Shown piece by piece: positions 51,010 through 62,140 of a DNA stretch of 64,000 nucleotides; position 1 is the stretch's first letter, and every line of letters starts with the position of its first letter. The notes beneath the pieces are model-generated. The model did not search any database. It saw only the letters and a program-made list of their open reading frames with translations, and was not told where the DNA came from. Where the stretch lies: contig JAXRKP010000466.1 of the NCBI GenBank assembly GCA_037039925.1, positions 177,001 through 241,000 on the forward strand, in the 5' to 3' direction. The position numbers and the translations under genes were made by a program. This DNA comes from Doris montereyensis. Taxonomy: Eukaryota; Mollusca; Gastropoda; Nudibranchia; Dorididae.

Positions 51010-51057
<48 letters not shown>
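50976..51057. repeat. TCTGTC / TC microsatellite in intron
   Basis: About ten CTGTCT-type hexamers followed by pure TC. Confidence 0.95.
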
Positions 51058-51060
<3 letters not shown>

Positions 51061-51233
51061 ACGTCTATTTTTTCAATTTCAGTGCTCTTTTCAAAGGAGA
51101 AAGTGTATTATATTTTATAGCTGTTTATTTAAAATGATTTTTTGAATGATTATTTATGTTTCAAAGAAGTTGATGTTTTGAGTTCTTAAAATTAATCCTT
51201 GTTTTTCTGTTTCTCTTTTTATTTTCAAATCAG

Positions 51234-51352
51234 GGACTTATAAGATCAACAAAAGTGGCTTTCCACTCTATCAAGTCATGATTGAGGATGGCTTTGGGAA
51301 GGGGCAAACTGTTTTTTACGCTTTTGTGCGCCAAGAAACAGCTGATCTCTCC
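51234..51352 (+). CDS. ZSWIM/FAR1-like gene, transposase-domain exon 2, truncated at a junction
   Basis: Acceptor caaatcag, then TYKINKSGFPLYQVMIEDGF and TVFYAFVRQETADL. The reading stops matching the family at about 51345. From there the opposite strand encodes a piggyBac transposase whose own frame reaches 51348. A GTAAGC at 51353 could serve as a donor but belongs to the piggyBac coding sequence. The gene therefore seems broken here. Confidence 0.7.
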
Positions 51353-51905
51353 GTAAGCATATAGAGCTTGCTTCCACAATTGACAGGCTTGTCTTTGATG
51401 TACACCTTGAAGCACAACTTGCCTCTCCAACCACACATGGCTTCGTCGAGGGAAAGTTCCCGCGAAGGGATGAATAATTTTGGAAATATATTGCGAAGGG
51501 GGTCATAAAAGGGCCTGACCTTGAATAGTGTGTCATGGCCCTCAGTTGTTGGTTCAACATAAAATGAATTGTCGTTAAGATGGAATACGGAGAGTATTTT
51601 TGGAAGCGATTGCGTGAGAGAATGTCACTGACAAAACGGCAATGCAGGATGAGCTTAGTCGACCAGAAATCTGCAATCTCATGCTTATTCACTAATGACA
51701 TGTGTATAAGAAAGAGGAGAAAACCCTCAATGTCCAATTCTGTGACAGTGTTCCAGTCAGACATATCCCTGTCATTCAACTGGGCGACTTGGCGTGCGTA
51801 ACGGTTAGTTTCGGACTTGAAATGTTTTATTATGTCTCTAGTGATGAACAGAGAATAAATATCCCTAGGGGTGTCATAGTCAAATTGAAGACCAGGATTA
51901 CCGGT
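51348..51905 (-). pseudogene. piggyBac transposase fragment
   Basis: The minus strand reads FDYDTPRDIYSLFITRDIIK, ETNRYARQVAQLNDRDMSDW, HEIADFWSTKLILHCRFVSD and SRNRF. After a one-base slip in an A5 run near 51594 it reads VFHLNDNSFYVE, SRELSLDEAMCGWRGKLCFK and KPVNCGSKLYMLTE. LDEAM holds the first catalytic Asp. The remaining catalytic residues and the C-terminal zinc region are missing at the 51348 end, and the N-terminal end is cut at about 51905. Confidence 0.82.
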
Positions 51906-51939
51906 TCCAGTAAAACTTGTATGTTCTGAGTTGAGTGTG

Positions 51940-52840
51940 TCCTCCTTTCCACCGGATAGAAATTAGCGTTGGGAGGTGATCGCTCCCAACATCCTCGGTC
52001 ACGCTAACCTGCCCGTTGAGATCCGCTGACAGTAGAGACAGGTCAGGCCGGCTCTCGGCTGTCTGATACCGTATCAGGTTGGTCGACCGCAAGATCGTCG
52101 ACCAGTTCCCCAGTCCTGTTTCGGTCAGAGTATCCCTAGCGGGGCGAACGTTTGTTAAAGTCGAGGCCACGATTGTGCGCACGAAGCTGGGGCAGCCAGG
52201 CACCCGAAGATCCAGTGCACCCTTCGGGGAGTTATAGACATTCCAGATGTTGAACCCAACTGAGGCCCTCAGGATATCGGTCCCAGCTCTTCTCTCATGA
52301 CTAACTCTGGCCATCAGCCGGGTACTAACCAGCGTGATGACCTCTCTACAGTCAGTGACAGTGCATGAGCACGCATGGACTACAAAACCTGCCACTTTCA
52401 CTTTTCTCTTGCCGTGTAGTGTCTCTTGCAGGAGGGCAACGTCCACCAGCTTGTCGTGCAGTAGCTTCGCTAGCTCGCTGCTTTTCGGGACTACTCCTTG
52501 GACATTCAGGTAAAACACACGGAGCGTTGCCTCTGTCCGTTCAATGAGGAGGTGGAGAGTTGTCGGTGGTTGGGTTCACCGACGCGGGTATGAGATGTCG
52601 TCAAGTTAGAGGCGTTCACTTGAGCGGCGTTCGTGCCGGTACCCGGGCTGAGCACTTGTTTCGTGGAAGTTGGGGTAACTCCACTAACCTTTCCCACGCG
52701 GTCCGTGCGCTTTCTTCTGGTCTGTGCCTTGGTCTGTATCTTTGCCATGTCCTTGTGTACTGTTCGGTCCCCAGCTGAGTGCAAGGGCCGGGGACCTACA
52801 CCAGAAGTTGTGCCGTCTTTCACCCCCGGGGATGCCAAGG
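51940..52840 (-). mobile_element. LINE endonuclease-only fragment
   Basis: The minus strand opens with LNVQGVVPKSSELAKLLHDK and VDVALLQETLH and ends with TEDVGSDHLPTLISIRW, the first and last blocks of an AP-type endonuclease. The middle is shorter than usual. No reverse transcriptase follows, because sequence switches to piggyBac near 51905-51940. Upstream (52506-52838) is a Ser/Thr/Arg-rich frame that may be the end of the preceding ORF or linker. A LINE that keeps its 5' part and loses its 3' part is atypical. Confidence 0.7.
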
Positions 52841-54309
52841 ATCAGACTGCCAGAAGAGACTGGGTTTCTGACTCCTACTAAATAATGTTGGTTGTATATT
52901 CATGGTTGTTTTGGGTTGTGGCCAGCATCCACACTCCCTCTCACGAACCTTGTAGTTGTATCATCCAGCAGGTTTCAGACCTCGGTCTCTCGAGAGAGAA
53001 ATACTAGTTTTAAGAAAATTACCCCGTGGGTGCTCTGTCTTGACCGTCTAGAGGCGTTCGAGCCGTTACAGTTGGCGCGAGGTGCTTTGGGTGAACCAAT
53101 TTTAAATACTAGGTGCTCAGTTGCACTTGGGGATTTCTCGATCGTGACCTCAAGGGTCATCACCTGCGGGAGAACACTCAGCAAGTGATCTGGCCTCGGG
53201 AGCTTTACCTTGTTTTACCACGGTCTGTTCACCCTCCCATAAATCTAGCTCAAAGGGATGGCGGTTATAGGACCCCAGCAAGTGGACAAGGAAAGCTCTG
53301 GGTTAGTAGGGCTAGACGTTCACCCCTTAAGCCTTAAGCTGCAGCACCGTGCTCCATTGCCTGCAATGAAAAACTCGATTTTAGGACACTTCTCAGCTCA
53401 AGGCCAGCTTTTCCTAACTCCCTCCATAGTTTATCACTGAGTTACACAGTTTGCACAAAGCCTTACCAACACTATTGATCTTAACACAAAGACCAGATGG
53501 CCAGACAGAATACACAGTGCAGATCTATGGGAAGGCAGACTGTGCCAATGATCAGTACAAATGTTGACATTTCTATTGTTTTGAGGCCTGCAGCCTCTTT
53601 ACTGGTACATGTATTTGTGTAGAGTGCTTTTTTACTTTATATTAAAAGTAATAGTAATAAAAGCTGGGCTTAAGTTAAGTAAATGAATAATAAAATAATT
53701 ATGAGATCAGGTACCGATACTGGCTATTTCTGGGGGTTTTTCCTTTCTTTATGATAATGTTTGTTAATCATTGTTATGATCATAATAAACTTGGTATTAA
53801 AGCAGTAGGGTGCACGCTGCTTACCTAATAGTAAAAGTGAGACTTGTTTCAATTTTATCTCCTTCCACTGTCCTCTCTGTTGTTGCAGCTGCTGTTGTTG
53901 CAGCTGCTGTTGTTTGTTATTGTATGTGTGTGGGTTTTTTAAAATTTGTTGCTTGTTGGTTGTTGTTTTCTTTTGATGTTGATGTTGCTATTGGTGGTGT
54001 TCTTGTTGCTCGTCTTCTCTTCTTTTTAAAAATATTTATAGTGTTTTTTCCTACACAAAAGGTCGGGGTGTGTCACACCCTACGACATACGGGTAGGGGT
54101 AGTAAAAATGCACCTGCGCTGGTGAGTACAATTTTGAAGTTGCGTCACCACAATTTTGCTCACAGGTAGAATGTGTGATACTTGAGGAATCCATGGAATT
54201 TCAGATCTCTCTGTAAAAAATATTGTAAATTGAGAGGACTTCAAAGTCAAAGGTCGTATTGGGGTGTATTCACCCTAAAGTACGGCAAATGTTACTGTTT
54301 ACATGTATT
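52841..54309. other. Unassigned, possibly LINE-related then noncoding
   Basis: The first 600 bases have moderate GC and short open frames on both strands but no domain I recognise. They may be the 5' region of the LINE fragment. A short repeat TTGCAGCTGCTGTTG occurs twice at 53884-53912. Nothing else seen. Confidence 0.4.
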
Positions 54310-54311
54310 GC

Positions 54312-55475
54312 TACCAGCAACACCCTCCAACCCACCACCCACCACATTATGATCCCACCAGCAACACCCTACAACCAACAACCAACCACCCACCACATTA
54401 TGATTATGATCCCACCCAACACCCTCCAACCAACCACCCACCACATTATGATTATGATCCCACCAGCAACACCCTCCAACCAACAACCAACCACCCACCA
54501 CATTATGATTATGATCCCACCAGCAACACCCTCCAACCAACCACCCACCACATTATGATTATGATCCCACCAGCAACACCCTCCAACCAACAACCAACCA
54601 CCCACCACATTATGATTATGATCCCACCAGCAACACCCTCCAACCCAACCAACCACCCACCACATTATGATCCCACCAGCAACACCCTACAACCAACAAC
54701 CAACCACCCACCACATTATGATTATGATCCCACCAGCAACACCCTCTAACCAACAACCAACCAACCATTATGATTATGATCCCACCAGCAACATTATGAT
54801 TATGATCCCACCAGCAACACCCAACACCCTACAACCAACCACCCACCACATGATACGAATAATATGATCCCACCAACCAACAACCAACCACCCACCACAT
54901 TATGATTATGATCCCACCAGCAACACCCTACAACCAACAACCAACCACCCACCACATGATACAATATCCTACAACCAACAACCAACCACCCACCACAATG
55001 ATCCCACCAGCAATACCCTCCAACCAACAACCAAACCCACCCATTATGATCCCACCAGCAACATCCTACAACCAACCCACCCACATGATCACCAGAATCC
55101 AACCAACAACCAACCACCCACCACATTATGATCCCACCAGCAACACCCTCCAACCAAGCACCCACCACATGATGTGAATAATATGATCCCACCAGCAACA
55201 TCCTACAACCAACAACCAACCACCCACCACATTATGATCCCACCAGCAATACCCTCCAACCAACAACCAACCACCCACCCATTATGATCCCACCAGCAAT
55301 ACCCTACAACCAACAACCAACCACCCACCACATTATGATCCCACCAGCAATACCCTCCAACCAACAACCAACCACCCACCGCATTATGATCCCACCAGCA
55401 ACACCCTACAACCAACAACCAACCACCCACCGCATTATGATCCCACCAGCAACAACAACCAACCACCACATGTTC
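54312..55475. repeat. Minisatellite, 58-64-bp unit (CCAACCACCCACCACATTATGAT family)
   Basis: About twenty units of ACCAACCACCCACCACATTA, then ATGATCCCACCAGCAACACC and CTCCAACCAACA, with length variants from gain or loss of a TGATTA step. Open frames in all six frames come from the unit composition. One strand is very C/A-rich. Confidence 0.95.
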
Positions 55476-55582
55476 TTTCACTTTGAATTTGATACATTAT
55501 GTACTTGATTTGGCCTCCTCACATTTTTGGACTTAACACATCTGAACCGGAAATGTTTAGGCTATTCACTCTTCCTCTTTAG

Positions 55583-55770
55583 GCCACTCTGTATCAATTA
55601 AAGTGGCGGTAATTGCTATATCCTCACTCTGTAGCAATTTGCGTGGTGTTAATTGCTACATCCTCACTCTGTAGCAATTTACGTGGTGTTAATTGCTACA
55701 TCCTCACTCTGTAGCAATTAACCTGCTGTGGTTAATTGCTACATCCTCACTCTGTAGCAATTAACGCTAC
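55583..55770. repeat. 40-bp tandem repeat with internal palindrome
   Basis: Units start about 55621, 55661, 55701 and 55744, with a degenerate first unit at 55583. Each contains TGTAGCAATT and, 11-14 bases later, AATTGCTACA, its exact reverse complement. Every unit can therefore form a 10-bp hairpin. Confidence 0.93.
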
Positions 55771-55829
55771 CGTTTTTAAAAGATAGATCTGAAATGGTGA
55801 TAACAGTCTCTATCTCTCTCTCCTCTCCT

Positions 55830-57720
55830 GCCTCCCTCTCCCCAGGTCTAGTCTTTTACTCTTTTTGTCCCCTTTTCTCCATAGATCCAATCTTTTGTCT
55901 ATTTTTTCTCCCTTACCCTTTCCTTAGGTCCAGTCTTTTTTCCCCTTTTTCCTCCCTCACCCTTTCCTTACTTAGTCCAGTCTTCTGTCTTCTCTTTCCC
56001 CTTATCTTTTCCTTAGGTCAAGGTCTTTTGTCTACTTTTCTCCCTTACACTTCTCTTAGGTATAGCTTTTCTCTACTTTCTCCCTTACCCTTTCTTTAGG
56101 TCCTGTCTTTTCTCCGTTACCCTCTTTATAGGACCAGTCTTTTGTCTACTTTTATCCCCTACCCTTTCCGTAGGTCCAGTCTCTTGTCTATTTTAGTATT
56201 TTTCCCTTACCCTTTCCTTAGGTCCAGTTTTTTGTCTACTTTTCTCCCTTACCATTTCCACGGGTCCAGTTTTTTGTCTCTTTTTCTCCCTTACCCTTTC
56301 CTTGGGTCCAGTCTCTTGTCTTTTTCTCCCTTACCATTTCCTTAGGTCCAGTTTTTTGTCTCTTTTTCTCCCTTACCCTTTCCTTAGGTCCAATCTCCTG
56401 TCTACTCTTCTCCCTTACCCTTTCGCTGGGTCCAGTCTCTTGTCTATTTTTCTCCCTTACCCTTTCGTTGGGTCCAGTCTCCTGTCTCCTTTTCTCCCTT
56501 ACCCTATCCTTATGTAAGTCCAGTTTTTTGTCTACTTTTCTCCATTGCCCTTACCCTTTCGTTAGGTCCAGTCTCTTGTCTTCTTTTCTCCCTTGCCCTT
56601 TCGTTAGGTCCAGTCTCTTGTCTTCTTTTCTCCCTTGCCCTTACCCTTTTGCTGGGTCCAGTCTCTTGTCTACTTTTCTCCCTTGCCCTTGCCCTTTCGC
56701 TGGGTCCAGTCTCTTGTCTACTTTTCTCCCTTGCCCTTACCCTTTCGTTAGGTCCAGTCTCTTGTCTTCTTTTCTCCCTTGCCCTTACCCTTTCGTTAGG
56801 TCCAGTCTCTTGTCTACTTTTCTCCCTTGCCCTTACCCTTTCGTTAGGTCCAGTCTCTTGTCTACTTTTCTCCCTTGCCCTTACCCTTTCGTTAGGTCCA
56901 GTCTCTTGTCTACTTTTCTCCCTTACCTTTTCCTTACTTAAGTCCAGTCTCTTGTCTACTTTTCTCCCTTACCGTATCCTTACTTAAGTCCAGTCTTTTG
57001 TCTACTTTTCTCCCTTACCTTTTCCTTACTTAAGTCCAGTCTCTTGTCTACTTTTCTCCCTTACCGTATCCTTACTTAAGTCCAGTCTTTTGTCTACTTT
57101 TCTCCCTTACCGTATCCTTACTTAGGTCCAGTCTTTTGTCTACTTTTCTCCCTTACCATATCCTTACTTAGGTCCAGTCTTTTGTCTACTTTTCTCCCTT
57201 ACCGTATCCTTACTTAAGTCCAGTCTTTTGTCTACTTTTCTCCCTTACCGTATCCTTACTTAAGTCCAATCTCTTGTCTACTTTTCTCCTTACCGTATCC
57301 TTACTTAAGTCCAGTCTCTTGTCTACTTTTCTCCCTTACCGTATCCTTACTTAGGTCCAGTCTCTTGTCTACTTTTCTCCCTTACCGTATCCTTACGTAA
57401 GTCCAGTTTTTTGTCTACTTTTCTCCCTTACATTTTCCTTACTTAGGTCCAGTCTTTTGTCTACTTTTATCCCTTACCCTTTTCTTAGGTACAGTCTTTT
57501 GTCTACTTTTATCCCTTACCCTTTTCTTAGGTACAGTCTTTTGTCTACTTTTATCCCCTACCCTTTTCTTAGGTACAGTCTTTTGTCTACTTTTATCCCT
57601 TATCCTTTCCTTAGGTTCAGTCTTTTGTCTACTTTTCTCCCTTATCCTTTCCTTAGGTCCAGTCTTTTGTCTACTTTTCTATCTTATCCTTTCCTTAGGT
57701 TCAGTCTTTTGTCTACTTGA
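55830..57720. repeat. 1.9 kb pyrimidine-rich minisatellite, 42-48-bp unit
   Basis: About forty units of AGTCTTTTGTCTACTTTTCT and CCCTTACCCTTTCCTTAGGTCC. Sub-families are arranged in blocks. A 48-bp variant with CCCTTGCCCTTACCC lies at about 56540-56930, an ACCGTATCCTTACTTAAG variant at 56960-57400, and a TTTTATCCCTTACCCTTTTC variant at 57460-57600. Long open frames here are not genes. Confidence 0.95.
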
Positions 57721-58089
57721 GTAAAATAGTGAGAGAAACAGAGCTGGCTTTTTTATGAATTGCAGACATGGTGAAAGTGAAAGGTTTCTGGCTAGGCCAT
57801 TGCCCAACAAAGATCATCTTGATACCAGTTTAAGGACATTAACCAACAACCTTTTTCTGTCCAAATGGCAGAGACTAGCAAAGACTATCTTAAGAGAAAG
57901 ATGGCAACAATTATGAAGCCTGTTAACGCCCCCTCTCCCACACAACCTTTTCGCAAAGTTTAACGGCAAGTGCTGCTGGTACTTTGAAGGTCCTACTTTT
58001 TCGTTTGACTCTTTCACATGTCTTTCATCTTACTGCTTCCTTTTAATAGTTTCAATTAACCCTGTGACTCATTCTTAACTCTTTTGGTC
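57721..58089. other. Noncoding, nothing recognised
   Basis: Ordinary sequence between the minisatellite and a LINE fragment. Confidence 0.5.
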
Positions 58090-58380
58090 ATCATCATTAT
58101 CATGCCCCGGTACCCTCGTGGGGCTTAGCGTAGGCTAGCAACAAGAGCCCTTCAGCGATCCCTGTCCTGTGCAATCTTTTCAATCTCTTTTCAAGACAGC
58201 CCCAGATCGTTCAACTCCTCCCCGGTTCTCTTCGCCGTGTAGTTCTTGGTCTTCTCCTTTTTCTGAGGCCCTGTAGATTCCATGATAGAGCTTGTCGAGT
58301 GATGTTTATGGTGGCCCTCTCAGGGTGTGTCCAATCCACCGCCAACATCTTTTCTTTAATTCATTTTCCATTGGCATCTT
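58090..58380 (-). mobile_element. LINE 3'-end fragment (C-terminal coding region)
   Basis: The minus strand begins WRWIGHTLRG, then YHGIYRASEKGE / NLQGLRKRRRPRTTRRRE style in shifting frames, ending near HEGTGA. This is the basic C-terminal block common after the RT in RTE/Jockey-type LINEs. Heavily decayed. Confidence 0.6.
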
Positions 58381-58736
58381 ATTTTTTTGTACCACAGATC
58401 TTCGTTTGTAATTGCTTTTGGCCAGGAGATTTCAAGGATGTTTTGTAGAAATCTGTAAATGAATGTCTTATGGTAGATGGAATAAATTATAATGGACGTG
58501 AGACCAAGACCTCAAATTACAGCATTTCACAAAATTAAAGTAGGCAACACATTAATACAGTGGCTGGTTCCCCCTAAGAGGCCACTTTTTCCATGGAATA
58601 AGACACCTGTTTTTTTCTTTCGTCAGAAACTAAAATGATCTGCTAAACTCAATACAATAAAACAAAAATTCAAAATTGGATCAGCAATGCCACGTGTCTG
58701 CTTATTTGGAACATGTCATTGTAGATCAACCGTGTT
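58381..58736. other. Noncoding, nothing recognised
   Basis: AT-rich; no coding signal seen. Confidence 0.5.
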
Positions 58737-58958
58737 CTATCCATGCCTAAGAAATACTAGAATCTCTGCTAACGGCTCCTTGTCAGTGTCAGTGTCAGGC
58801 TCTTTGGACGTCAGACATGCACCAGAGGAATGACAGGATTGACATCTACAGTCCGCATTGCCATACAGCATTTGCACTCGCAGAGCAATGTCCGTGATTG
58901 GAGCGTCTTGACTGACCAGATCAAAGACACGGCGATAACCAATGCGAACTAGAAACAA
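58737..58958 (-). CDS. Hypothetical Cys-containing reading frame
   Basis: 73 codons read VRIGYRRVFDLVSQDAPITD, then NADCRCQSCHSSGACL, then an acidic stretch. The amphipathic start and Cys cluster make it more protein-like than its surroundings, but I recognise no family. The upstream edge has no convincing acceptor. It could be part of a transposon or an orphan exon. Confidence 0.25.
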   Translation of the reverse strand: MFLVRIGYRRVFDLVSQDAPITDIALRVQMLYGNADCRCQSCHSSGACLTSKEPDTDTDKEPLAEILVFLRHG

Positions 58959-59594
58959 CTTTTGACTGATAAAGGAATGATGATGGTCTGAAGTTAAACT
59001 GAATTAGGCATTACGGTTTGATGCAAGGGCTACCTAGTGCTACATGAATCAATAGAAACAGAAGAGGAATGCATTTTTTTATAGAAATATATACACTGTT
59101 TTATTCTTCCTAATCTTTCTTATGTATCCTCCTCCCTCTTGTTTTGATTTTGAGTCTTAATTCTAGGCTTAGAAATAAAGGTATGGTCGATAAATGTTAC
59201 ACAATGATTATTTAGGCTATACCCCATGTTATTCACCATTCACCTAAGATAGTAAGAGACTACGGCTAAGAGGCCGCAATTTCTTGTCTCCCGAGGACCA
59301 GTCTCATAAACGAAAACCACTGTAATGCAAAGAAAGATATTGAGATTAAGTCAACATTTTGGTACTGTTTATATGTATTCATATATATATAGATATAGAT
59401 ATTTATTGATTTCCCTTCCATTACTAATTAGCTTCTTTTTTCAGTCAGTCAAAGTCATTATTTACAACATATACTTAGGTGTTGACTTCCTCATCCTGAT
59501 TGTAAAACTTCTTTTTTTTTTTAATTGAGAGGTAAACATATTATATGAAATACATGTAATATTATAGATCAATGGAATTCCTTGACAATATATT
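58959..59594. other. Noncoding, nothing recognised
   Basis: AT-rich with a (TA)(GATA) stretch near 59380-59405. Confidence 0.5.
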
Positions 59595-59760
59595 CCCTTG
59601 GTTCAATTCAATTCATTCAATACAAAAAACTTTATTCATTCATAAAAGGAAATTTGTAATAATTAACATCAGCATTGAAAATAAATAAGATTTCAAAATG
59701 GCAATTTTAAACTAAAGTGGTACCTGTATAATTTTTTTTATATATTGTTGGAATCTCCCA
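59595..59760 (-). mobile_element. CR1/L2-like LINE 3' tail fragment
   Basis: The sequence TTCAATTCAATTCATTCAAT followed by ACTTTATTCATTC resembles the reverse-complement 3' ends at 9058 and 27510. No coding part remains. Confidence 0.5.
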
Positions 59761-60229
59761 TAAATTATAAAGGACAAATAAATGTTGCATCAAAACAGAT
59801 AAGTAGAAATTTACTTTGCATGGTGCATAGTGTTATTGGTGTTCATCATAATTTTAAGCCAGGCATGTGTAATTTAGTTGAAGCTGATAATTGGAACATT
59901 GTTTAATTGAAACAGCCGTTTAATTCGAACATCGTCTGGGACAATTCTTTCTATGAAAATTCTTCTGTTTGATTAGAGCGCTCACCGCTTTATTGAAACG
60001 GATAAAAATGATCATTGTCTCAAATCGAGACAAAAATTCTAAATTAGAAGACCACTCTAGCGTAAAATCTACATTGGATGGCACGTGTAGTTATATTGTA
60101 TAGACATGTGAAGGAGACAACCCAGGTAAGTCTATCATATCAGTTGATCAACAACGATGAATGGCTGGCTATGTTTTGGATTTAGGTTCAGTTTGGGGGG
60201 TGTGTCCTGAGATTACTGAGAAGGCAGTT
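59761..60229. other. Noncoding; possible pogo/Tigger-like remnant
   Basis: AATTGAAACAGCCGTTTAAT and TTCGAACATCG-type steps at 59900-60040 resemble decayed ends of Tigger-like MITEs. Weak evidence. Confidence 0.3.
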
Positions 60230-60860
60230 TTACCACAAATGGGACAAAACTCTTTTATTGTACTACTGGATGGAGCAGTTCATTCCATTGACATTCGTAC
60301 CATAACAAAGGTTCAGTATCGATTCTTTCATTTTATACGATTTTTTTAGAAATGATACCGGCCTAATTTTCAACACATCGGCTGTACCATAAAAGCCGGA
60401 ATTTTTGTCTAAAGCATATTAAATTGGTAGTCATTTTAATTACCACAAAGTGCGCAACTGGTATCTTATGAATCTACCTTTGATGAATCAATGTCAATAT
60501 TACTTAAGATCGGCTATAAGAAAAATGCCACCCCGACATGAGTATAATAAGGGATCTGAAGCAGTTGAAATAGGGTCGACATGAAGTATTTGATAGCCTC
60601 TCATGATTGTATGATGTTTCAAAGTATTATAGTATTCTTTAAAATAACGGAATAAATTGTTAAAATGCGATTTTCACAAAATGTTACTTTTTGACAGTGA
60701 TATGCCATCTACTTTTTTTTTACTTGGTATGTCTAAACTAGCTGAAAAAGATTTTTAAAATTTTGTTTTATCATATGGTTGCCATGGGAAAGCCATCTTG
60801 GATTTTCATTGCGAAAATAACTTCATTTCAAATAGGCCTTTTCAGTTTTTTAGTGGTTAA
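60230..60860 (+). repeat. Third, diverged copy of the inner-arm interspersed repeat
   Basis: Aligns by eye with 14585-15440 in order: AATGGGACAAA, GAGCAGTTCATTCC, CAGTATCGATTCTTT, TTTTTAGAAA(C/T)GATAC, then CCATGGGAAAGCCATCTTGG against the arm's Ccatggcaac/ccaagatggcc. Clearly older than the arm duplication. Confidence 0.7.
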
Positions 60861-60896
60861 AATTGTCTATATCAAATAATTTTAAAAAACATGCTC

Positions 60897-61160
60897 AGGA
60901 TAACAATTAAAGATGGGTTTATAGGCTGCATCCCAGCACAAGTACAGGCTCACCGACTGTACCGGTATATGATTTATTACCCAGCAGGCCATTTCATTAC
61001 AAGCCCTTCTCAACACCTTTGGAACCATACAGTACAGCAGCCTGTTAATAGGCGCTTTATACAAACGCTAAGACCAGATCTTTCACTATCTATAGCTGAG
61101 TACCCGTTCACACCTGAGTCGAGTGGGGAATTTAGAGTGACGTGCCTTTCCTTACAGTCC
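60897..61160 (+). repeat. Dispersed repeat shared with 27275-27500
   Basis: Longer version of the repeat in caspase intron 2, with the same order of blocks. The right end leads directly into the Penelope-like RT sequence, so it might be part of that element's upstream region. Confidence 0.6.
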
Positions 61161-61164
61161 AACA

Positions 61165-62140
61165 TTGTGAAAAAAACATTTGGGCCAGCCACCCCCTCCA
61201 CCACTCCAACCTTTCTGCCACCGAAAGACAAGCCTTATTGGATTTACGCCACGCACGGACATTGTTATAAAACCGGCGGACAAAGGCGGTGCTGTGGTCG
61301 TATGGGACAAGCAACTATACCGTAACTATACGTCAACTCACCGGCACAGACAATTTCTACATCTCCCGTCCCTCCGATAACACGTTTGCTAACAATGATA
61401 AAGTAGCTCTTACTATTAACCAACTAATTACTTCTAAAACTCTACCACCTAAAGCGAAAATTCTACACCTGAATAACAGCCAACTCGCTAAACCGTGCTT
61501 TCATCTCCTCCCTAAAATCCACAAAGCTCACACATCCCTGGTACTGGGTAGACCTATTGTATCAGCCTGCTCCTGCCCCACTGAACGCATCTCTGCCTTC
61601 TTGGACTCAGTATTCCAGCCTCTCGTCCAAGCTCTTCCCTTATTCATCAAGCATACCAACCAAGCTCTCACTTTCTTCAGTAGTATTTCATTTACAGACG
61701 CAACCCCTAGACGTCTCTTCCTCATGGATGTTGTCTCCTCTACACATCCATACCCCATTCCATGGGCCTTCAAGCCCTTAAATTCTTCATCGACCAGCGA
61801 TCTGACCAGACAATCAACACTACCACTAGTACCACCCTTCTCCGTTTGGCAGAACTCGTGCTAAATCTTAATTCTTTTGAATTTAATGGACAGTTTTTCG
61901 AGCAAATCTGCGGAGTTGCCATGGGCACTAAGATGGGACCCTGATACGCTTGCCTATTCATGGGTTATCTTGAACATAGATTATTCCAGGCGTACCCTGG
62001 TCCTCTGCCCAACAACTATAAACAGTATATTGCTGATGGGTTTGGTATTACGACGATGTCTGCGACTGATTTAGACCGTTTCTTCGATTTTGCAAACAAC
62101 TTTTGCAAACCTATCAAGTTCACTTTTACCCAGTCTACAT
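61165..62140 (+). pseudogene. Penelope-like element reverse transcriptase, RT core
   Basis: Plus-strand blocks in shifting frames: TDIVIKPADKGGAVVVWDKQ, LAKPCFHLLPKIHK, GRPIVSACSCPTERISAFLD, RLFLMDVVS then SLYTSIPHSMGLQALKFFID, and QICGVAMGTKMGP, a stop, YACLFMGYLEHRLFQ, ending NNYKQYIADGFG. This order is diagnostic of Penelope-like retroelements. The catalytic YIDD box reads YIAD, so the first catalytic Asp of the pair is lost. Several frameshifts and a stop make it inactive. The N-terminal third and the GIY-YIG nuclease are absent from this strand. Confidence 0.85.

Noticed and set aside
54259..57720. Repeat-protein-like frames (NQQPTTHHIM and SSLLSTFLPYPF types)
   Set aside because: They are translations of minisatellites, open in several frames at once and with frame changes between units.
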